64,000 nt of DNA from Chryseobacterium bernardetii (GCF_003815975.1 NZ_CP033932.1:1116001-1180000); one strand, 5' to 3'. Shown: positions 25,905 through 34,205, numbered from the stretch's first letter. Numbers and translations: made by a program. The notes: generated by a model from the sequence alone, not told the origin.

Positions 25905-26759
25905 TTAAAGCATTGGTATGTTGTCTAATCCACTCAGGTTTGGTGTTCCAAAGGTTTTATCTTTAAACTTTTCACAGATAATCCTTTTGATAACCTCCGG
26001 AATGTCTCTGTGGTCTTCTATTGATATGCAATTCTGCCCCAACAGCTCTTTCCAGCCTCTGTCTGCCCTTACCGCCTGATCGGAATGTAAAACACTGATG
26101 TGATATACCTCGTATCTTTTTTGAGCTTCTTCCAACAGCTCATAATGAGTATAGGTTTGTTGCCCTGAGCCCATTATTTCCCTGATGGCCGATGCCGGAA
26201 GTACTTTCAGGCAAGGTTCGTCTCCAACAGTAAACAATATGCCTTTCTGATTTCTTTTTTCAAAGGCATCCGTTCTGGTATGAAATGCTGCAAAATACCA
26301 TGCTAAAAGATAGCTTTCACCAGCATTTCCGCCACCGCCGGATTCAATATAAGTACGGGTAAGCCACATATCCAGTTCTTCATCTCCCGACTCAAACTGC
26401 CCTACCTGAAGCGGATAGCTGTCACATTCATGATCTCCTATTCCCAGGAAAAGCAATGCAGGATCAGGAACTCCACCCTGGATAATGCCACCCATCAGTT
26501 TTGGCAAGCCTTCTCTTATAAGTTCGTAAGGTATATGGCCCATACTTCCGGTAACATCCAATCCCAGAATAATAGGAACTGAATTAGGATGTACTTCAGA
26601 ATCTCTGGATTCCCTGAAGGAAATTCCGTTTGGAATCATTGACGGGTGTGCCTGTCTTTTGGCATTCTGTGTGAAAATTTCACTTGCGGATTTTGTTCCG
26701 TAACCTGCTTTACTAGCTCTGTCATAACGAGCGTCTATATCGTATCTTGTACTTCCCAT
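25905..26759 (-). CDS. VWA-domain protein
   Basis: 284 aa. Residues about 60-245 form a von Willebrand A fold. The metal-ion-dependent adhesion site begins VPIILGLDVTGSMGHIP (DxTGS) and the GIGDHECDSYPL loop supplies a further Asp. A Gly-rich loop YIESGGGGNAGESYLLAW follows. The N-terminal 55 residues are basic and unlike known domains. No signal peptide, so cytoplasmic. There is no MoxR ATPase nearby, the usual partner of cytoplasmic VWA proteins. It follows the coiled-coil gene by 2 bases. Confidence 0.85.
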   Translation of the reverse strand: MGSTRYDIDARYDRASKAGYGTKSASEIFTQNAKRQAHPSMIPNGISFRESRDSEVHPNSVPIILGLDVTGSMGHIPYELIREGLPKLMGGIIQGGVPDPALLFLGIGDHECDSYPLQVGQFESGDEELDMWLTRTYIESGGGGNAGESYLLAWYFAAFHTRTDAFEKRNQKGILFTVGDEPCLKVLPASAIREIMGSGQQTYTHYELLEEAQKRYEVYHISVLHSDQAVRADRGWKELLGQNCISIEDHRDIPEVIKRIICEKFKDKTFGTPNLSGLDNIPML

Positions 26760-26761
26760 GA

Positions 26762-27097
26762 TTAATATTTTTTTCCAAATAAATATTCAAATCTCTTTCT
26801 GGTAATTTCTAACTGAATATTCAGATTTCTGATTGTTAATGATAATTCCATGTCTTTCTGAACGAATGCTTCGGGATTAAAATCCGCAAAAGTCAAACTG
26901 TTTCTGTCCAAAGGGCTAATATCAATAAGTCCTTCCTGCTCACGCTCAAGTCTTTTTATTTTCAACTCGATGTCTTCTACCTTACGTCTGTAGATCAGTT
27001 CTGAATCTTCTCCAATCGTTTGCGCACGATCTTCTCTGATTTGATCATTGTTTCTTTGTAATGATTCGACAAATCTTGGTTTCAATTCATCTTCCAT
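26762..27097 (-). CDS. Small coiled-coil protein, first gene of the operon
   Basis: 111 aa with heptad-rich charged segments at about 35-60 and 80-108 (IELKIKRLEREQEGL; LNIQLEITRKRFEYLF). I recognise no family. It is the first gene behind the operator at 27113-27127 and is nearly fused (2-base gap) to the VWA gene, so it is probably the VWA protein's partner. Confidence 0.7.
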   Translation of the reverse strand: MEDELKPRFVESLQRNNDQIREDRAQTIGEDSELIYRRKVEDIELKIKRLEREQEGLIDISPLDRNSLTFADFNPEAFVQKDMELSLTIRNLNIQLEITRKRFEYLFGKKY

Positions 27098-27112
27098 ATC
27101 TGAGCATTTTTT

Positions 27113-27127
27113 GTGTTATTATTACGC
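27113..27127. promoter_or_regulatory. NrtR-type operator candidate 4 (coiled-coil/VWA operon)
   Basis: GTGTTATTATTACGC, which is GCGT-N7-ACAC on the opposite strand, 15 bases upstream of the coiled-coil gene start. It is the same pattern as at 28292, 28346 and 29230 but reversed in orientation. No clear TAnnTTTG element was found beside it. Confidence 0.55.
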
Positions 27128-27169
27128 TAATTAAAAAGAGCATAGTTATACATCATTCCTGCATTCATT

Positions 27170-27715
27170 TTAACAGGAATACATTACATCGGTTCTTAAA
27201 ACATATTTTAATCCGCTAATCAGTGTTTTTCCTTCGTGTCTTAAAGGATGATAAAAAACTAGTGCAGTACCTTTTTTAGGAGCTACTGTGAAAAGGTTTT
27301 CAAATTCTGTTTCTCCGCCTTCAAAATCATCATTCAGATAAATTAAAAATGTATAGAAACTTTTTTCCTTTTCATTTCTGATATAGCTTCCATCCCGGTG
27401 CATTTTAAACTGCTGTCCCGGGGAATATTTGTATACTCTGAACATTTCATTAAAGTTTAAAAGGTTGCAGTTCTCATGTTCCTGAGGAAGAAATTCAGAG
27501 GCTTTTCTAAAAAGATTTTCAGCCATTTTATTATCGAAAATCATCAGCCTGTCATTGTTCCGGATTCCTTTACTCATCATCTGCCGTCCACCCACATTTA
27601 TTTTTGCTTCCTCAAAGGTTTTCCCTTCCGATAAGGCAATGTAATCATCACATTCAGCTTCTGACAGGAAATCTTCAATCAGAAATACCTGTGGATGCAG
27701 TTCTATTTTTTCCAT
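27170..27715 (-). CDS. 2-oxoglutarate/Fe(II) oxygenase, prolyl-4-hydroxylase type
   Basis: 181 aa from ATG 27715 (MEKIELHPQVFLIEDFLSEA); a TTG two codons earlier was rejected. Double-stranded beta-helix core with iron ligands HxD in FKMHRDGSYIRN and His in FYHPLRHEGKTL, and the 2OG-binding Arg in KYVLRTDVMY. The GGETEF strand is also typical of the P4Hc fold. It could hydroxylate a protein or demethylate a base. It lies 30 bases downstream of NADAR and shares its transcript. Confidence 0.88.
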   Translation of the reverse strand: MEKIELHPQVFLIEDFLSEAECDDYIALSEGKTFEEAKINVGGRQMMSKGIRNNDRLMIFDNKMAENLFRKASEFLPQEHENCNLLNFNEMFRVYKYSPGQQFKMHRDGSYIRNEKEKSFYTFLIYLNDDFEGGETEFENLFTVAPKKGTALVFYHPLRHEGKTLISGLKYVLRTDVMYSC

Positions 27716-27745
27716 GATCAATATTTTGTGTTGGTTATTGTGTTT

Positions 27746-28288
27746 TTATCCTCTCAATTCATCCCGGACTTCCATTAAAGCAAATCCTAAAAGGTTTTCT
27801 CCATTCCATAATAAAGGATTTTCTGCTCTTGGATCTGTCTCCAGCATTCCGATCCCCCAAACAGTGTCATAAGGGCTGGCTTCTACCAGGATTTTATCGC
27901 CTGTTGATAAAAGAAAATCTTTATATTTATTGTTTTGGGAGAACTTTAAAAGGTTTCCTTGTTTTACAATTTCATATTTGTGTTCATTCCAAACGTTCGG
28001 ATCAAAATTTTTAACTTTCCTTCCCAAAGCTTTCACCTGATTAGGAGTGGATGCCTGTAAGATTTTTTCTAAAATTTCAGCATCATTGAATAATCTCGCT
28101 TTACCGGCCATCATATAGTGTTCTGCTGTTTTGTAAACAATCCCGTTTTCTTCAAACTTTCCTGTAAACCATTGGCTGAAACATGACTTGGTAATCTCAT
28201 CCTTCACAGTATGTCCCCAGAAAAATAAAAACTTTATCTTTTGTTTTTTCTGAAATCTGTCTTTAATATTTTGTATGGTGTATTTCAT
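27746..28288 (-). CDS. NADAR family protein (YbiA-like)
   Basis: 180 aa. Family motifs: FLFFWGHT, SCFSQWF, the conserved YKTAEHYMMAGKARLF (His and Lys/Arg of the active pocket), QVKALGRKVKNFDPNVWNEHK, and the final ILVEASPYDTVWGIGM. NADAR proteins cleave N-glycosidic bonds in ADP-ribose-related compounds; some remove ADP-ribose from guanosine bases. The start lies only 17 bases from the -7 element, with an operator covering the gap, so the mRNA leader must be very short. Confidence 0.92.
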   Translation of the reverse strand: MKYTIQNIKDRFQKKQKIKFLFFWGHTVKDEITKSCFSQWFTGKFEENGIVYKTAEHYMMAGKARLFNDAEILEKILQASTPNQVKALGRKVKNFDPNVWNEHKYEIVKQGNLLKFSQNNKYKDFLLSTGDKILVEASPYDTVWGIGMLETDPRAENPLLWNGENLLGFALMEVRDELRG

Positions 28289-28291
28289 ATT

Positions 28292-28306
28292 GCGTTATTT
28301 CTACAC
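28292..28306. promoter_or_regulatory. NrtR-type operator candidate 1 (NADAR start)
   Basis: GCGTTATTTCTACAC on the plus strand, an imperfect inverted repeat GCGT-N7-ACAC. It begins 3 bases before the NADAR start codon and overlaps the last G of the -7 element, so a bound repressor would sit on the transcription start. Confidence 0.6.
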
Positions 28307-28338
28307 AAATGTAATACAATATCATTTTATACACCAAA
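28306..28338 (-). promoter_or_regulatory. Promoter of the NADAR-oxygenase unit
   Basis: On the minus strand TTTGG (28338-28334), 20 bases, then TACATTTG (28313-28306), a good match to the Bacteroidetes -33/-7 pattern. It lies between operators 1 and 2. Confidence 0.6.
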
Positions 28339-28345
28339 TTTATTT

Positions 28346-28360
28346 GCGTTATTTTTACAC
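28346..28360. promoter_or_regulatory. NrtR-type operator candidate 2 (upstream of -33)
   Basis: GCGTTATTTTTACAC, differing from operator 1 by one base. Centre-to-centre distance to operator 1 is 54 bp, about five helical turns, so both would face the same side of the DNA. Confidence 0.6.
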
Positions 28361-28441
28361 TAATAAATATAAAACACTGATTATCAGAATAAAAAATTAT
28401 CTATTATAAAATATTAATGACACAATGGAATTCTTAAATAT

Positions 28442-28466
28442 AAAAAAGACGGACCTTAGTCCGTCT
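28442..28466 (-). terminator. Terminator of the NrtR-like gene
   Basis: A perfect 8-bp stem AGACGGAC / GTCCGTCT with a 4-nt loop and a T6 run on the minus strand, 57 bases past the regulator's stop. It isolates the regulator from the NADAR unit. Confidence 0.85.
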
Positions 28467-28522
28467 CTATTGAATATAACTTCTTACTATATCTTCTTAA
28501 ATGTGTGATTTGTGGTTAAAAA

Positions 28523-29218
28523 CTATTTGATTTCGAAATAGAACCCCTGTTCTTCGAGTTCCTTATACTTTTCCTGATTGAAGGTAAAGAGTTTTCCGGG
28601 TCTTCCGCTTCCCTCTTTTTTAACATTATTGGTTTCATTAAGCAATCCATAGCTCATGATTTTTTTACGGAAGTTTCTGCGGTCTATTTCCTGCCCTACA
28701 ATCGTTTTATAAAGATTTTCAAGGTCTGAAAAAGGGAATTCTTCGTTAAGGAGATTAAAGCCAATAGGCTGATATTGAATTTTTGTACGAAGCCTTTTCA
28801 AGGCAATATCAATAATATTTTTGTGGTCGAAAGCTAAAGAGGGAAGCTGGTTTACACTGAACCATTGGGCATCATCTGCATCGGAATCTGCAAACAGTTC
28901 ATGATAAGAAGGGTTTACAAGCCCCAGATATGCTACAGAAACCACCCTATTTCTAGGATCGCGGCCAACATTACCAAATGTATAGAGTTGTTCTAAAAAA
29001 TCAGGCTTTATACCTGCTTCTTCATAAAGTTCTCTTTTTACGGCATCATCCAGATTTTCATCATCTAAAACAAGCCCTCCCGGAAGAGCCCAGCCGCCTT
29101 TAAAAGGTTCAATATTTCTTTTGATTAAAAGGATTTGAAGGTCTTTTTTATCGAAATACCCAAAAATAACGGCATCTACCGCTACTTTGATATCCTGTAA
29201 TTTTTTTGGAGACTCCAT
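28523..29218 (-). CDS. NrtR-like Nudix transcriptional regulator
   Basis: 231 aa. N-terminal Nudix domain (about 8-140) with an intact Nudix box: GLVLDDENLDDAVKRELYEE followed by AGI. It may therefore still hydrolyse a substrate, whereas many NrtR regulators bind ADP-ribose without hydrolysis. The C-terminal part (about 150-231) is the winged-helix of NrtR, with NFRKKIMSYGLLNET and GRPGKLFTFNQEKYKEL. ADP-ribose or a related nucleotide is the expected effector. An operator copy lies in its own promoter, so it is probably autoregulated and controls the adjacent units. Confidence 0.88.
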   Translation of the reverse strand: MESPKKLQDIKVAVDAVIFGYFDKKDLQILLIKRNIEPFKGGWALPGGLVLDDENLDDAVKRELYEEAGIKPDFLEQLYTFGNVGRDPRNRVVSVAYLGLVNPSYHELFADSDADDAQWFSVNQLPSLAFDHKNIIDIALKRLRTKIQYQPIGFNLLNEEFPFSDLENLYKTIVGQEIDRRNFRKKIMSYGLLNETNNVKKEGSGRPGKLFTFNQEKYKELEEQGFYFEIK

Positions 29219-29229
29219 AAAATTAATTT

Positions 29230-29244
29230 GCGTTACGAATACAC
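29230..29244. promoter_or_regulatory. NrtR-type operator candidate 3 (regulator's own promoter)
   Basis: GCGTTACGAATACAC, 11 bases before the regulator's start codon. It overlaps the last base of the -7 element TAATTTTG (minus strand 29251-29244), the same geometry as operator 1 at the NADAR promoter. Confidence 0.6.
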
Positions 29245-29317
29245 AAAATTATGAATAAATATTATTATATGCTTATAATCTTATATTTTGTTTACCCAAC
29301 ATTTTCTAGCTATTAAA

Positions 29318-29348
29318 ATAAAAAACCGCTTCTTAATTGAAACGGTTT
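29318..29348 (-). terminator. Terminator of lepA
   Basis: A 10-bp stem AAACCGCTTC / GAAACGGTTT (one G-U) with a 6-nt loop, followed on the minus strand by T-rich sequence, 10 bases past the lepA stop. Confidence 0.8.
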
Positions 29349-29358
29349 CTATTTTAAA

Positions 29359-31155
29359 TTAGTCATTAAGCTTTAATACAGCCATAAACGCAGACTGTGG
29401 CACTTCTACCCTTCCGATCTGCTTCATTTTCTTCTTACCTTCTTTCTGCTTTTCCAATAGCTTACGCTTTCTGGAAATATCCCCACCGTAACATTTTGCG
29501 GTAACGTCTTTTCTTAAGGCTTTAATGGTTTCTCTAGCAATAACTTTTGTCCCCAATGCTGCCTGAACAGCAATATCAAACTGCTGTCTCGGGATCAGCT
29601 CACGTAGCTTTTCACACATCTTCTTACCAATGTGGTAAGCATTACTGTCGTGGATCAAAGATGAAAGAGCATCTACCATATCACCATTAATCAGGATATC
29701 CATTTTTACAAGTTTGGAAGCTCTGAATCCGATTGGGTGGTAATCGAATGATGCATACCCTTTTGAGATTGATTTTAATCTGTCATAGAAGTCAAATACA
29801 ACTTCAGCAAGAGGCATATTGAAGATTAATTCAACTCTTTCTGATGTTAAATAACTCTGGTTAACAATTTCTCCTCTTTTCTCAATACATAAAGTCATTA
29901 CAGCTCCTACAAAGTCTGATTTTGTAATGATAGAAGCCTTAATATAAGGTTCTTCAACTCTATCCATTGTGGAAGGATCCATCATTTCAGATGGGTTATT
30001 GATCATAATAGGAACTTCCGGTTCCTTTTTAGTATATCCAAAATAAGATACGTTCGGTACTGTGGTGATAACGTTCATATTGAACTCTCTGTCCAGACGT
30101 TCCTGTACGATTTCCATGTGAAGCATTCCTAAGAACCCGCAGCGGAATCCAAAACCAAGGGCAGCAGAACTTTCCGGTTCGAAAACCAAAGAAGCATCAT
30201 TCAGTCTTAATTTCTCCAAAGAAAATCTTAATTCTTCAAAATCTTCAGAATCAATTGGATAAATACCGGCAAATACCATTGGCTTTACCTCTTCAAATCC
30301 ATCAATAGGAGCTGCAGCCGGCTTCTCAAAAGAAGTGATGGTATCACCTACTTTTACTTCACGGGCATCTTTGATCCCGGAAACCAGATATCCTACATCA
30401 CCACACTCAATTGTTTTCTTTGGAACCTGCTTCAGTTTAAGCGTACCCACCTCATCTGCTCCGTATTCTTTTCCTGTAGCAAAAAATTTGATCTTTTCAT
30501 TTTTCGTGATGCTGCCGTTTACTACTTTGAAATAAGCTTCAATTCCTCTGAACGGGTTGTAAACAGAGTCAAAGATCAAGGCCTGAAGCGGTCCTTCAGG
30601 ATCTCCTACCGGTGCAGGAATTCTCTCAACAATTTGCTCCAGTAAATGGTGAACTCCTTCTCCTGTTTTTCCGGAAACCCTTAATACATCTTCATATTCA
30701 CATCCGATAAGATTCATGATCTCGTCAGTTACTTCTTCAGGATTGGCAGATGGAAGGTCAATTTTATTCAAAATCGGAATGATTGTTAAATCATTTTCCA
30801 ATGCTAAATACAGGTTACTAATTGTTTGTGCCTGAATACTCTGAGCAGCATCAACAATTAGAAGCGCTCCCTCACAGGCAGCAATAGACCGGGAAACTTC
30901 ATAAGAGAAGTCAACGTGTCCCGGTGTATCAATCAGGTTTAGAATATATTTTTCTCCTTTATATTCATAATCCATCTGGATTGCGTGAGACTTAATCGTA
31001 ATCCCACGTTCCTTTTCCAAATCCATATCATCAAGCGTCTGAGACTGCAGTTCTCTTTGCGTAACAGTGTTTGTATACTCCAGAAGACGGTCTGCCAGGG
31101 TACTTTTACCGTGGTCGATATGGGCGATTATGCAAAAATTTCGTATGTTTTTCAT
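29359..31155 (-). CDS. lepA: Elongation factor 4 (LepA)
   Basis: 598 aa, normal length. Ribosome-associated GTPase. G1 [14 protein letters not shown] (11-24), G3 DTPGHVDF, G4 NKIDLP, then EF-G-like domains II, III and V, and the LepA-specific C-terminal domain with [17 protein letters not shown]. Single gene with its own terminator. Confidence 0.97.
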   Translation of the reverse strand: MKNIRNFCIIAHIDHGKSTLADRLLEYTNTVTQRELQSQTLDDMDLEKERGITIKSHAIQMDYEYKGEKYILNLIDTPGHVDFSYEVSRSIAACEGALLIVDAAQSIQAQTISNLYLALENDLTIIPILNKIDLPSANPEEVTDEIMNLIGCEYEDVLRVSGKTGEGVHHLLEQIVERIPAPVGDPEGPLQALIFDSVYNPFRGIEAYFKVVNGSITKNEKIKFFATGKEYGADEVGTLKLKQVPKKTIECGDVGYLVSGIKDAREVKVGDTITSFEKPAAAPIDGFEEVKPMVFAGIYPIDSEDFEELRFSLEKLRLNDASLVFEPESSAALGFGFRCGFLGMLHMEIVQERLDREFNMNVITTVPNVSYFGYTKKEPEVPIMINNPSEMMDPSTMDRVEEPYIKASIITKSDFVGAVMTLCIEKRGEIVNQSYLTSERVELIFNMPLAEVVFDFYDRLKSISKGYASFDYHPIGFRASKLVKMDILINGDMVDALSSLIHDSNAYHIGKKMCEKLRELIPRQQFDIAVQAALGTKVIARETIKALRKDVTAKCYGGDISRKRKLLEKQKEGKKKMKQIGRVEVPQSAFMAVLKLND

Positions 31156-31269
31156 TTAAGAATCTTGTAATTTGCAAAGATAAAAAAAAGAGAGAGATTA
31201 TTGTCTTTCATCATCTTATTGTATCAATTTATTTAAAATAACCGGTAAAATCTAAAGACAAAGAGTGTC

Positions 31270-32286
31270 TTATTCAAAAATATATTTTCCGGTTAATGAA
31301 TCCATATATACATTTGGTATATCTGAAGTATCAACATTTTTACCTCTTCTATTAGACCCGGAGTCAATGGCTGCACCAATTAATGCTCCAATCATTCCTC
31401 CTGCCATGGCTCCAATCATCTCTCCATTTCCATTATTGGCTGGAAAAAGCTCTGCTTTAGTGGCAACAACATAAAAGCCTTTCTCATCTCTTATCATTTC
31501 TAAATATCCTGCCGGGGTAGATCTGTAAGCTTTACCATTTTCTATATATCCAAATACCTCTTCATTACCAATGATCTCGTTGTTTACATCTGCATTAATA
31601 TCTTTAATATGGGTTACTCTTCCTTTTTTATTTTTATCCGTAACATAATTAGGTTCAGGCTTCTGCTCATAAAATGATCTGAAATCTTTATAAACTCCAT
31701 CTTTTAATTCCGTGCCGCCAAAAAGCGGAGAATTCCCGGTAACATATTTTTCGTAATTCGTTAAGTCTTCTTCAGACATTGCGCTTCTTAAAGGTACACT
31801 CACATAAGATTCCTTGATTATTCCGGTTACAACATTGGATATCTGGCTTGCTATATATTTAGGGAAATTAGAATCGGAGGTGATAACGTTTTGAGTACGG
31901 TTAAGAAAGTAATATTTATTGTTTCTTTTGATAAAACTTGAAAACTTAAACTTAATTTTTGTCATGGAAGTTTTCTCTTCCGGATTTTCATTATAAGCCT
32001 TTAAATCTTCCAGCATTAAAACAATATCATTATTACCTTTTGCTTTGTTATCCTTTGAAAACCAATCTTCAATATAACTTTTCAAATCATCATTGGCAAA
32101 TTTAAGAGTAAAGGTTTCTTTACAAAAAGGTATATTTCCTATTTCTTTATCTGCTCTGTTGTCAATAACTGTTATTGCTTTTGTGTTTCCTTTTCGGTCT
32201 TTAATACTTTGCTTCAGTTCTACTACTTCTGTTTTCTGTGCGGATAATGAAACCGCTATCATTAAGAAGAAAAATACTTTTTTCAT
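31270..32286 (-). CDS. Exported protein with C-terminal glycine zipper
   Basis: 338 aa from ATG 32286 (MKKVFFFLMIAVSLSAQKTE, signal peptide); the upstream 12 codons of the open frame are dropped. The body has no motif I recognise. Near the C terminus, GEMIGAMAGGMIGALIGAA has the GxxxG spacing of glycine zippers and might insert in a membrane. It lies behind the sigma/anti-sigma trio but a hairpin separates them. Confidence 0.7.
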   Translation of the reverse strand: MKKVFFFLMIAVSLSAQKTEVVELKQSIKDRKGNTKAITVIDNRADKEIGNIPFCKETFTLKFANDDLKSYIEDWFSKDNKAKGNNDIVLMLEDLKAYNENPEEKTSMTKIKFKFSSFIKRNNKYYFLNRTQNVITSDSNFPKYIASQISNVVTGIIKESYVSVPLRSAMSEEDLTNYEKYVTGNSPLFGGTELKDGVYKDFRSFYEQKPEPNYVTDKNKKGRVTHIKDINADVNNEIIGNEEVFGYIENGKAYRSTPAGYLEMIRDEKGFYVVATKAELFPANNGNGEMIGAMAGGMIGALIGAAIDSGSNRRGKNVDTSDIPNVYMDSLTGKYIFE

Positions 32287-32328
32287 GAATAATTTCAGGC
32301 AAAAGTACAGATTTAAAGGCAAAATTAA

Positions 32329-32361
32329 ACGGCTCTCACAAAAAAGATTTGTAAGAGCCGT
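32329..32361 (-). terminator. Hairpin after the CpxP-like gene
   Basis: An 8-bp stem ACGGCTCT / AGAGCCGT extended by an ACAAA/TTTGT helix. The T run on the minus strand is only moderate. It probably ends the sigma-factor operon. Confidence 0.65.
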
Positions 32362-32383
32362 CCAACATTAAAAAAATAAACTA

Positions 32384-32899
32384 TTATGGGTTTTGTTTAG
32401 GTCCCGGAGCATTATTGTTTCCGTGAGGTTTTCTTTCGTTCATTTTATCTCTCATCATTCCCTCAGATTGAAACAGCTTCAGAACTTTCTGGCAGGGAAT
32501 TACCTGCTGCATTTTCTCTGCATATTTTTTTCTGTTATCCAAAAGCTTCTGCCCTATTTCAAAGCTTTGCTGTAATTTAGCTTTAGCTTCTTCATCTGAT
32601 AATGTTTCAGGGTTAAAGCCTGGATCAAACTGACTTTTTATCTGTTTCTGACTGTCAAGATACTCGTTATAAAGCTGAGTAAACTCTGCCTTATCTCCCG
32701 GATCCACATTCAGATTATCCATGATCATATTATTCCTGAATTTTTTAAGAAGTTCCTTTCTTTCTTCAGGAGAAAGATTATTGATGACTTCCTTTCTTTG
32801 TTTAGGATCCATCTTTTTCCAGTCATAATCGGTTCTTTGAGCATTTAAGCCAAGACCCAAACCATAAATAATAAAAAACGTCAATAGTATCTTTTTCAT
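32384..32899 (-). CDS. Secreted Spy/CpxP-like protein, sigma-operon third gene
   Basis: 171 aa with signal peptide MKKILLTFFIIYGLGLGLNA. Helical, with repeated MDPKQRKEVINNLSPEERKELL-type segments resembling the LTxxQ helices of Spy/CpxP proteins. The tail is Pro/Asn/Gly-rich. It starts 9 bases after the anti-sigma gene, so it may sense periplasmic stress for that regulator. This role is inferred from context. Confidence 0.7.
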   Translation of the reverse strand: MKKILLTFFIIYGLGLGLNAQRTDYDWKKMDPKQRKEVINNLSPEERKELLKKFRNNMIMDNLNVDPGDKAEFTQLYNEYLDSQKQIKSQFDPGFNPETLSDEEAKAKLQQSFEIGQKLLDNRKKYAEKMQQVIPCQKVLKLFQSEGMMRDKMNERKPHGNNNAPGPKQNP

Positions 32900-32908
32900 C
32901 TTTCTTTA

Positions 32909-33457
32909 TTAATTATATAAGTCTAAATAAACATCCTGGGTAGAGTTGCTCGCCAATTCTGCAATTTCAGAATTAGAGAATGAGTCCAGATATTCATTCA
33001 TCCGTGTTTCCTCTTTTTTGGTTACAGGCTTCACCATTTTTTGTGAAACAGTTTCTTTTTCATTTGCTCCCTCACTTTTCGCAGCGAAAGAAGTATTATT
33101 TTTCTGATTTCCAACTGTTTGATTATTATTTTCAACAGAAGTTAAATCATTTTTTAATGTTTCATAAGCAATCTCTGCTTCACTTGCTGGTTCTCCTTTA
33201 TGAAGAACATATGCCTCTTTTGAATTCAGGTTTTTATCAACCGAATCATTATTGGAATTAATAATAAAAGTTACTCCAAAGATCAAAGCGAGTGACGCGG
33301 CAGCGGCATACATCCAGTTTAACTTAAAGACCGGTGCTGGTACTTTTTGCTCCGGCTTTATATCATTCATAACCCTCTCCTGAATATTTTCGAACAAATT
33401 TTCAGGGACTGTGTAAATGTTTTTACGTTCTAGTTTTTCTATGTCGAACTCTTTCAT
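32909..33457 (-). CDS. Anti-sigma factor-like membrane protein
   Basis: 182 aa. Cytosolic N terminus (MKEFDIEKLERKNIYTVPEN), one transmembrane helix at about 48-65 (MYAAAASLALIFGVTFII), then a periplasmic Ser/Thr/Asn-rich part. This topology, 17 bases downstream of an ECF sigma gene, fits an anti-sigma factor. There is no zinc-binding ASD motif. Confidence 0.75.
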   Translation of the reverse strand: MKEFDIEKLERKNIYTVPENLFENIQERVMNDIKPEQKVPAPVFKLNWMYAAAASLALIFGVTFIINSNNDSVDKNLNSKEAYVLHKGEPASEAEIAYETLKNDLTSVENNNQTVGNQKNNTSFAAKSEGANEKETVSQKMVKPVTKKEETRMNEYLDSFSNSEIAELASNSTQDVYLDLYN

Positions 33458-33474
33458 CTTTGTTTTCTCAAAAA

Positions 33475-34026
33475 TTATCTTTCGTAATTTTCTTTAATAT
33501 AATCTTCTATTTTCTGTTTGGCATAATGATAATTTGTTTTCAAAGTTCCTACGGACATATCTACAATTTTAGAGATTTCTTCATAGGGCAAATCATCATA
33601 ATACCGCATCATAAATACCAGCTTCTGCTTTTCCGGCAGGCTTTGTATAGCGTTCTGCAATAAAATCTGTATTTCTTCAGCATCTCCTTCCACATTATCG
33701 GCTACAAGATTCTGCATGTGATACTCGGGATCTTCATCTGTTTTCTGCATTTTCTTCAGTTTATTAACCTGCTGCAATGCTTCATTGGTTGCAATTCTAT
33801 ACAGCCAGGTATACAGCTGGCTATCGTTTTTAAACTGATGAAAATTCTGATAAGCTTTAATAAAAGTTTCCTGCAAAGTATCCTGGGCAAGATCTCCGTC
33901 CACAATAATTCTTCTAATGTGCCAGTACAATCTGCTTTGATAGGCATCCATCAAGGCACGAACACCTTCATTCTGTGTTCGTGGATTCTGCATCAACGAA
34001 ATAATTTCCGCGTCCTTAATCTTCAT
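33475..34026 (-). CDS. ECF-type RNA polymerase sigma factor
   Basis: 183 aa. Region 2 (DLAQDTLQETFIKAYQNFHQF, LYTWLYRIATNEALQQ) and region 4 (LPEKQKLVFMMRYYDDLPYEEIS...SVGTLKTNYHYAKQKIEDY). Directs transcription of an unknown stress regulon and is presumably held by the anti-sigma factor encoded next. Confidence 0.93.
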   Translation of the reverse strand: MKIKDAEIISLMQNPRTQNEGVRALMDAYQSRLYWHIRRIIVDGDLAQDTLQETFIKAYQNFHQFKNDSQLYTWLYRIATNEALQQVNKLKKMQKTDEDPEYHMQNLVADNVEGDAEEIQILLQNAIQSLPEKQKLVFMMRYYDDLPYEEISKIVDMSVGTLKTNYHYAKQKIEDYIKENYER

Positions 34027-34197
34027 AAGATGCCTTTCACTGTTTTGGATTACAAAAATAACTGAAAGTTAAATTAAATACTCAATTTTCAGTTTAAATA
34101 TTAAAAATAATATGAGACAGTTACGCAATAAACGTGCCTGTATTTAAGTTTAGAGTTTCTGCACCTTTTCTTCCTTTCCCGGCTCAGCTTAAAATCT

Positions 34198-34205
34198 TAT
34201 ATTTG
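34198..34205 (+). promoter_or_regulatory. -7 element TATATTTG before the DUF2520 gene
   Basis: TATATTTG ends 4 bases before the ATG at 34210. If used, the transcript starts at or within the first codons and would be leaderless. No clear -33 TTG is seen at the usual spacing. Confidence 0.4.
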
